Assembly (NCBI GenBank): GCA_030626645.1
Contig: DAOUTP010000116.1
Location: forward strand, 1 to 6,240
DNA from: Candidatus Cloacimonadota bacterium
GTDB lineage: Bacteria > Cloacimonadota > Cloacimonadia > Cloacimonadales > TCS61
Direction of reading: 5' to 3'
Length of the DNA: 6,240 bases
This document shows positions 1 to 3,499 of this stretch, piece by piece; positions within the stretch are counted from its first letter, which is position 1, and the number at the start of each line of letters is the position of its first letter. Both the position numbers and the translations under genes were made by a program. The notes under the pieces were generated by a model. The model did no database searches. It was not told where the DNA came from and saw only the letters and a program-made list of their open reading frames with translations.

Positions 1-288
1 CTTAGCTTTGCTCAAGTCTTTTGCCGCTGAAGATATTATTGAGGGAATTTCAATAAATTGATCTTTATTCTCTTCAGTTACATTACTCACATCAAGTCTC
101 TTTGTTAAGAACACTATTGCTTTAGCGTTATCATTGACGTTGTCTGTTTTGTCGTTTGTCAGAGTATCTTTGATCTTCAAATACTCAACCGTGATCTTAT
201 TCATTGTTTCATCGAACGAATTGTCAGCAAATAATGATAGTGATAAAACCATCATTGCCATTGTTAATACAATCATACTTTTTTTCAT
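1..288 (-). CDS. Secreted DUF3347-like protein, 3' part cut off by left window edge
   Basis: An open frame of 96 codons starts with ATG at 288 and is still open at base 1, so the C-terminus is missing. The start is supported by AGGAG at about 297-301, nine bases upstream. Residues 1-21 form a typical Sec signal peptide: MKK, a hydrophobic Met/Leu/Val-rich core, then LFA|DN as a likely cleavage site. The mature start has a Tyr-Leu-Lys-Ile-Lys-Asp-x-Leu segment (about 35-43), followed by an alternating helical stretch with Ala and Leu and an Ile-Ser-Ser-Ala-Ala stretch. This resembles the N-terminal half of DUF3347 (YxxLKDALV...), a periplasmic domain often encoded beside CusB/CusA and sometimes fused to CusB. 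The diagnostic C-terminal half (the YCSMA and NPYYG-like motifs, as I recall them) would lie outside the window. It is the last visible gene of the operon, 88 bases after the GDCCVxC gene. A periplasmic copper-binding role is inferred. The alternative is an unrelated small helical secreted protein. Confidence 0.72.
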   Translation of the reverse strand, partial: MKKSMIVLTMAMMVLSLSLFADNSFDETMNKITVEYLKIKDTLTNDKTDNVNDNAKAIVFLTKRLDVSNVTEENKDQFIEIPSIISSAAKDLSKAK

Positions 289-315
289 TTTACTTATCTC
301 CTTATTTCTTTTTAT

Positions 316-342
316 TTGAACATTTTGCGTAAAACAGTTCAA
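316..342. promoter_or_regulatory. Palindrome with possible weak promoter upstream of the DUF3347-like gene
   Basis: A perfect six-base inverted repeat, TTGAAC (316-321) and GTTCAA (337-342), encloses a second TTTT/AAAA pair (323-326 and 331-334) around a GCGT loop. It lies in the longest intergenic gap (289-376), just before the ribosome binding site of the secreted protein gene. On the minus strand, TTGAAC (342-337) and TCAAAT (319-314) sit 17 bases apart and match sigma-70 -35/-10 boxes at four of six positions each. On the plus strand the hairpin is followed by a T-rich run (344-366), as in an intrinsic terminator, but there is no plus-strand gene for it to end. It may be an operator, a weak internal promoter, an mRNA hairpin or chance in AT-rich DNA. 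Confidence 0.3.
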
Positions 343-376
343 CTTTTTATTATTTTTTCTTTTTTTAAATATTCAT

Positions 377-559
377 TCATTGTTTCGATGGACAGGGAAC
401 GCTTCCGTAAGAACAATAAACGCAACAATCACCTTGTTTCGGATGAAGTTTTGCCTTACATTTTGTGCATTCATAAAATATCTGACATGAATTTATCGGC
501 ATTATTTCTTCTTTTTCAAAACCACATTTAGGACATTTTATTATGGATTTTAATATCAT
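377..559 (-). CDS. GDCCVxC-type small cysteine-rich protein
   Basis: A 60-residue soluble protein with nine cysteines: CPKC at 9-12, Cys25, CTKC at 31-34, Cys45-Cys46 and Cys49 within GDCCVYCSYG (43-52), and Cys56 in PCPS near the end. The GDCCVxCSYGxxxCP signature matches the small family known as GDCCVxC-domain (seleno)proteins, often found near mercury or other metal-handling genes. The two CxxC pairs suggest a zinc-ribbon-like or other metal-binding fold. In this copy every position is cysteine (TGC/TGT codons), so it is the Cys form and not the Sec form. The function of the family is not established; thiol binding of Cu(I), Hg(II) or zinc is inference. The start at 559 has AGGAG six bases upstream. 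It lies 63 bases after copA and 88 before the secreted protein gene, so it is most likely co-transcribed. Confidence 0.85.
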   Translation of the reverse strand: MILKSIIKCPKCGFEKEEIMPINSCQIFYECTKCKAKLHPKQGDCCVYCSYGSVPCPSKQ

Positions 560-622
560 TCTTTTCTCCTTATTTTAGTTCTTTTTAAATTTTCTTTCTT
601 GGCTGAATAAGTTTATCATTTT

Positions 623-2842
623 CTATTTCAATTTTATATTTCTCAGTAAATTCGCATTTGTCACCACAGTTATAGAACTTGTTGCCATCGCTATTTCTGC
701 AATTACCGGATGCAATAAACCCAAAAAAGCTATTGGAATAGATACAATATTGTAAGCAAAAGCCCAGAAAAGATTCTGTTTAATTTTCTTAAAAGTTGCT
801 CGCGAAAGTTTAATGGCAGTAATCACAGAGGATAAATTTCCTTGGACTAAAGTAATATCTGCAGATTCGATAGCAATCTCAGTTCCCGTTCCAATAGCGA
901 TACCGACATTTGCCTGTTTCAAAGCAGGAGCATCATTGATGCCGTCACCAACCATGGCAACTGTTCCGAATTTATCCTGCAATTTGATGATTTCAGCTAC
1001 TTTCGTTTCCGGTAAAATGTCTGACACTATATAATCAATGCCAACAATTTTAGCAATCGCATTGGCAGTAATTTTATTATCTCCGGTCAACATTACAGTT
1101 TGAAGACCCATTTTACGCAATTCGGAAATTGCGGAAACCGAGTCATCTTTGATAGTATCGGCTACAGCTATTAAGCCAATAATTATATCATCATAGCCAA
1201 TGATCATTACCGTTTTTGCTTGATTCTCAAGAGATTTTATTTTCTTCTCAATTATGTCGATATTTATCCTTTTCTCATCGAATAATTTCTTATTGCCGAT
1301 TAAGATGATCTTATCCCTGATTTTCCCTGATATTCCTTTACCTGAAATTGCTTTGAAATCTTCTACAGGAAATAACTCCAGTTTTTCAGTATTAGCTTTC
1401 TTCTTGATCGCAGAAGACAGTGGATGTTCCGAACCTGCTTCAATACTGGCTGCAAATTGGAGAAGAGCATTTTCAGAAATATTCAATGACACAATATCTG
1501 TGACTTCCGGTTTTCCTTTGGTGATAGTCCCGGTCTTATCGAAAACAACTACTTTTACCTGTTTCATTGTTTGAATCGCTGCACCTTTGCGGATCAGGAT
1601 TCCTCGCTGAGCTCCCATTCCGCTTCCAACCATCAAAGCAGTTGGTGTGGCTAATCCTAAAGCGCAGGGACATGCAATAACCAGCACGGCAACTGTAGCA
1701 AAAACAGCTTGAGTAATGATGCTCAATTCAGGATTTACCCAGGGTAGGAAGCTACTCGCCCAGAGTAATACCTGTTGGAATTGCTGATTAAAAACCAACC
1801 ATGAAATAAATGTCAGAATAGCCAATATCAGAACGATCGGAACAAATATCCCCGTAACTTTATCGGCAAATTCCTGGATCGGAACTTTTGAGCCCTGAGT
1901 TTCTTCAACCATTTTTATGATCTGTGAGAGAAATGTATCTTTCCCGATTTTAGTAGCTTTCACCTTGATCAAACCACTTTGATTTATGGTTGCTCCCAGC
2001 ACTTTATCTCCAATCCTTTTCTTAACCGGCATCGATTCACCTGTTGCCATGGATTCATCTATCATTGTTTTCCCAGCGATGATCTCTCCGTCTGTAGGTA
2101 TTTTGGAGCCGGGTTTAATTAGCATTATATCACCGATTATTACTTCTTCAATGGGAATTTCGATCTCTGAATTATTTCGTATCACAATGGCAGTTTTTGC
2201 TCCCAATTCCAGGAGTTTACGGATTGCCTGCGAAGCCCTGCCCTTTGCCTTAGATTCGATGTATCTACCAGTAAGATGAAATGACATTATCATTGCGGAA
2301 ACTCCGGCAAAACTAGCAATCGGCAGGAAAAATCGCAATGGACCTGTGATAAATGCAGCTCCTGTTCCCAATGCTATCAATGCATCCATATTGGCAGAAC
2401 CGTGAGTAATAGATCTATAGGCAGAAATGTAGGTTTTTCTTCCAATTATGAATAATACGGGAATTGCCAGCAAGATCATTCCCAAATGAAATATTGTTTC
2501 ATTGGGAAACATCTTGTTAAAAAACATTTCGGGAATCATCCATAAAGCAATCGGAATGGTAAATAACCAGGCTCCGATCATCTTTTTTCGTGCTTGTTCA
2601 TATGTTTTCAGTTCTTTATCTTGTTTCTGTTCTTCTACAACTTCATAACCTGAATTATGAACAGCTTTTAAAAGTTGGTTATAATTTACCTGATCCGGAT
2701 TGAATTTTACTGTCGCTTTTTCAGTTGCCAGGTTCACATTAACAAAACTTACTCCATCTACTCTTTTCAAAGCTTTTTCCACAGAGACTGTACAACTTGC
2801 ACATGTCATTCCTCCAATTTTCAAAGTTTCTATCTTAATCAT
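623..2842 (-). CDS. copA: Copper-exporting P1B-type ATPase CopA
   Basis: A complete 739-residue pump that uses ATP to move Cu(+), and perhaps Ag(+), out of the cytoplasm across the inner membrane. Visible in order: one N-terminal heavy-metal-associated domain (1-70) with GMTCASC at 11-17; membrane helices from about 88 onward; actuator motif TGES at 267-270; the ion-binding CPC at 391-393; phosphorylation motif DKTGT at 435-439 (catalytic Asp435); the P1B-specific His-Pro in SEHP at 471-474; TGDN at 586-589; hinge GDGINDAP at 632-639; Tyr697-Asn698 in the seventh helix and MATSS at 719-723 in the eighth. CPC, YN and MxxSS together are the Cu(+)-type (P1B-1) signature, against Zn/Cd or CopB types. 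Length is usual for a one-HMA CopA. The start at 2842 has GGAGGT six bases upstream. It follows the SHOCT gene by 42 bases. No damage or missing key residue is seen. Confidence 0.97.
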   Translation of the reverse strand: MIKIETLKIGGMTCASCTVSVEKALKRVDGVSFVNVNLATEKATVKFNPDQVNYNQLLKAVHNSGYEVVEEQKQDKELKTYEQARKKMIGAWLFTIPIALWMIPEMFFNKMFPNETIFHLGMILLAIPVLFIIGRKTYISAYRSITHGSANMDALIALGTGAAFITGPLRFFLPIASFAGVSAMIMSFHLTGRYIESKAKGRASQAIRKLLELGAKTAIVIRNNSEIEIPIEEVIIGDIMLIKPGSKIPTDGEIIAGKTMIDESMATGESMPVKKRIGDKVLGATINQSGLIKVKATKIGKDTFLSQIIKMVEETQGSKVPIQEFADKVTGIFVPIVLILAILTFISWLVFNQQFQQVLLWASSFLPWVNPELSIITQAVFATVAVLVIACPCALGLATPTALMVGSGMGAQRGILIRKGAAIQTMKQVKVVVFDKTGTITKGKPEVTDIVSLNISENALLQFAASIEAGSEHPLSSAIKKKANTEKLELFPVEDFKAISGKGISGKIRDKIILIGNKKLFDEKRINIDIIEKKIKSLENQAKTVMIIGYDDIIIGLIAVADTIKDDSVSAISELRKMGLQTVMLTGDNKITANAIAKIVGIDYIVSDILPETKVAEIIKLQDKFGTVAMVGDGINDAPALKQANVGIAIGTGTEIAIESADITLVQGNLSSVITAIKLSRATFKKIKQNLFWAFAYNIVSIPIAFLGLLHPVIAEIAMATSSITVVTNANLLRNIKLK

Positions 2843-2884
2843 AGTAACCTCCGGTGAAAAATTATATTAAGTTCACAAATCTTA

Positions 2885-3175
2885 TTATCCAAGACATTTC
2901 TTCATGTTTTCAAATTCTTCTTTAGAAATTTCACCTTTTGCATAACGGATTTTCAATATTTCAAAAGCATCAGAGTTTTTTTTCTCTGATTTGGTGAAAA
3001 ACTTAAGGAATAGTATAGCAAACAGTAAAACAAAAGGAATCACAATCCACCAAAAAAGATGAAATCCACCCCAATTACCCATCATATGTCCACCGACAAA
3101 CATATAGTTCCCGAGTGCATTTAATGCCAAAGGAATTATCGATATAATTATGATTATCCAGATATAGCGTCTCAT
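2885..3175 (-). CDS. Two-helix membrane protein with C-terminal SHOCT domain
   Basis: A 96-residue protein with a hydrophobic segment at about 5-21, a short loop containing His30, Met31, Met32 and His39 within a Gly/Trp-rich stretch, a second hydrophobic segment at about 41-60, then a Lys-rich linker and a SHOCT domain (about 70-95; ILKIRYAKGEISKEEFENMK). SHOCT is a short C-terminal two-helix module on many small membrane proteins; its role is not well defined. The His/Met loop could contact copper from the periplasmic side, which is inference. The ATG at 3175 overlaps the stop of the upstream 43-residue gene by four bases (ATGA), with AAGGAGAT inside that gene as its ribosome binding site, so translation is probably coupled. 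It ends 42 bases before copA. Cys94, two residues from the end, is unpaired. Small SHOCT membrane proteins commonly sit beside copper pumps. Confidence 0.85.
   Translation of the reverse strand: MRRYIWIIIIISIIPLALNALGNYMFVGGHMMGNWGGFHLFWWIVIPFVLLFAILFLKFFTKSEKKNSDAFEILKIRYAKGEISKEEFENMKKCLG
2903..2947 (-). repeat. SHOCT-coding repeat, copy A
   Basis: These 45 bases encode RYAKGEISKEEFENM in the 96-residue protein. They match 3338-3382 at 40 of 45 positions on the same strand and in the same reading frame; two of the changed codons give Glu/Asp swaps. The likeness looks like a duplicated segment or gene conversion between neighbouring genes, although strong protein conservation with shared codon habits could also give it. 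Confidence 0.7.
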
Positions 3176-3303
3176 TTTTTATCTCCTTTGTGTGGTTTAT
3201 TCAAATCGCAGCAATCAGCACGTTTACTGCCGAATTGTTCTTGGTTTTCTTTGGTAAGCCTTTCTAAAAAGGCATTCCATGATTTTTTAATTTTTTTAAA
3301 CAT
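3172..3303 (-). CDS. 43-residue LDCC-like putative metal-binding protein
   Basis: A small open frame with ATG at 3303 and TGA at 3174-3172. GGAGG at 3309-3313 lies five bases before the ATG, and the stop overlaps the next gene's start (ATGA). The protein is soluble, with a basic amphipathic start (MFKKIKKSWNAFLERL), a Lys/Glu/Gln middle, then FGSKRADCCDLN at 24-35 and a Lys-rich tail. The adjacent Cys31-Cys32 flanked by aspartates, together with the N-terminal pattern, resembles the small family described as 'LDCC motif putative metal-binding protein'; here Leu is replaced by Ala. A Cu(I)-binding or metal-handover role is plausible from the CC pair and the neighbours but is not shown. Its last codons also carry the ribosome binding site of the following SHOCT gene. 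It is short enough for automatic annotation to skip. Confidence 0.78.
   Translation of the reverse strand: MFKKIKKSWNAFLERLTKENQEQFGSKRADCCDLNKPHKGDKK
3181..3189 (-). promoter_or_regulatory. Intragenic ribosome binding site for the coupled SHOCT gene
   Basis: On the minus strand this reads AAAGGAGAT, with GGAG seven bases before the ATG at 3175. It lies within the last codons of the 43-residue gene (Lys-Gly-Asp). Together with the ATGA stop/start overlap it implies that ribosomes finishing the first gene reinitiate on the second. Confidence 0.75.
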
Positions 3304-3319
3304 GATAGCCTCCAATTTC

Positions 3320-3487
3320 TTAAAATAGATTTTGTTTCATTTCATCAAATTCATCTTTAGAAATTTCGCCTTTTGCATAACGGGACTGTAATATATCTAA
3401 AGGTGACCTTCTAGTTTGTAAACTACCTATTTTATCATTAAACATAAAATAAATGATAATGATTATTAATAATGGTAATAAAAACAT
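3320..3487 (-). CDS. Small single-helix SHOCT-domain protein
   Basis: A 55-residue protein (56 if the ATG at 3490 is used). It has an N-terminal hydrophobic helix (LLPLLIIIIIYFMF, about 3-16), a short linker, and a C-terminal SHOCT module (about 29-53; ILQSRYAKGEISKDEFDEMK). Two ATG codons stand in tandem. The first is only one base from GGAGG, while the second, at 3487, is four bases away, so I prefer 3487. The gene begins a dozen bases after the cusA stop and ends 16 bases before the 43-residue gene, so it belongs to the same transcript. It is a shortened relative of the 96-residue SHOCT protein, lacking one helix and the His/Met loop. The function is unknown; assembly with the larger SHOCT protein or the pumps is inference. 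The domain assignment is firmer than any role. Confidence 0.8.
   Translation of the reverse strand: MFLLPLLIIIIIYFMFNDKIGSLQTRRSPLDILQSRYAKGEISKDEFDEMKQNLF
3338..3382 (-). repeat. SHOCT-coding repeat, copy B
   Basis: These 45 bases encode RYAKGEISKDEFDEM in the 55-residue protein. They are the partner of 2903-2947, with five differences. The two copies lie 390 bases apart in direct orientation, with the 43-residue gene between them. Confidence 0.7.
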
Positions 3488-3490
3488 CAT

Positions 3491-3498
3491 TCCTCCTT
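3491..3498 (-). promoter_or_regulatory. Strong Shine-Dalgarno site between cusA and the small SHOCT gene
   Basis: On the minus strand this reads AAGGAGGA directly after the tandem TAA TAA that ends cusA. It is followed immediately by ATGATG. Its closeness to the first ATG (one base from GGAGG) favours the second ATG at 3487 as the true start. Confidence 0.7.
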
Positions 3499-3499
3499 A

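Noticed and set aside
365..379. TGA of the GDCCVxC gene read as selenocysteine
   Set aside because: Readthrough would add only Sec-Met-Asn-Ile before TAA. The motif positions where Sec would be expected are already Cys, so TGA is a normal stop.
134..531. Two plus-strand open frames of 61 and 71 codons near the left edge
   Set aside because: They lie opposite the signal-peptide gene and the GDCCVxC gene, both of which have good ribosome sites and recognisable features. The hydrophobic look of the plus-strand peptides comes from AT-rich complement sequence.
813..2857. Several plus-strand open frames of 60-106 codons opposite copA
   Set aside because: All overlap the intact CopA frame with its full motif set, and none resembles a known protein.
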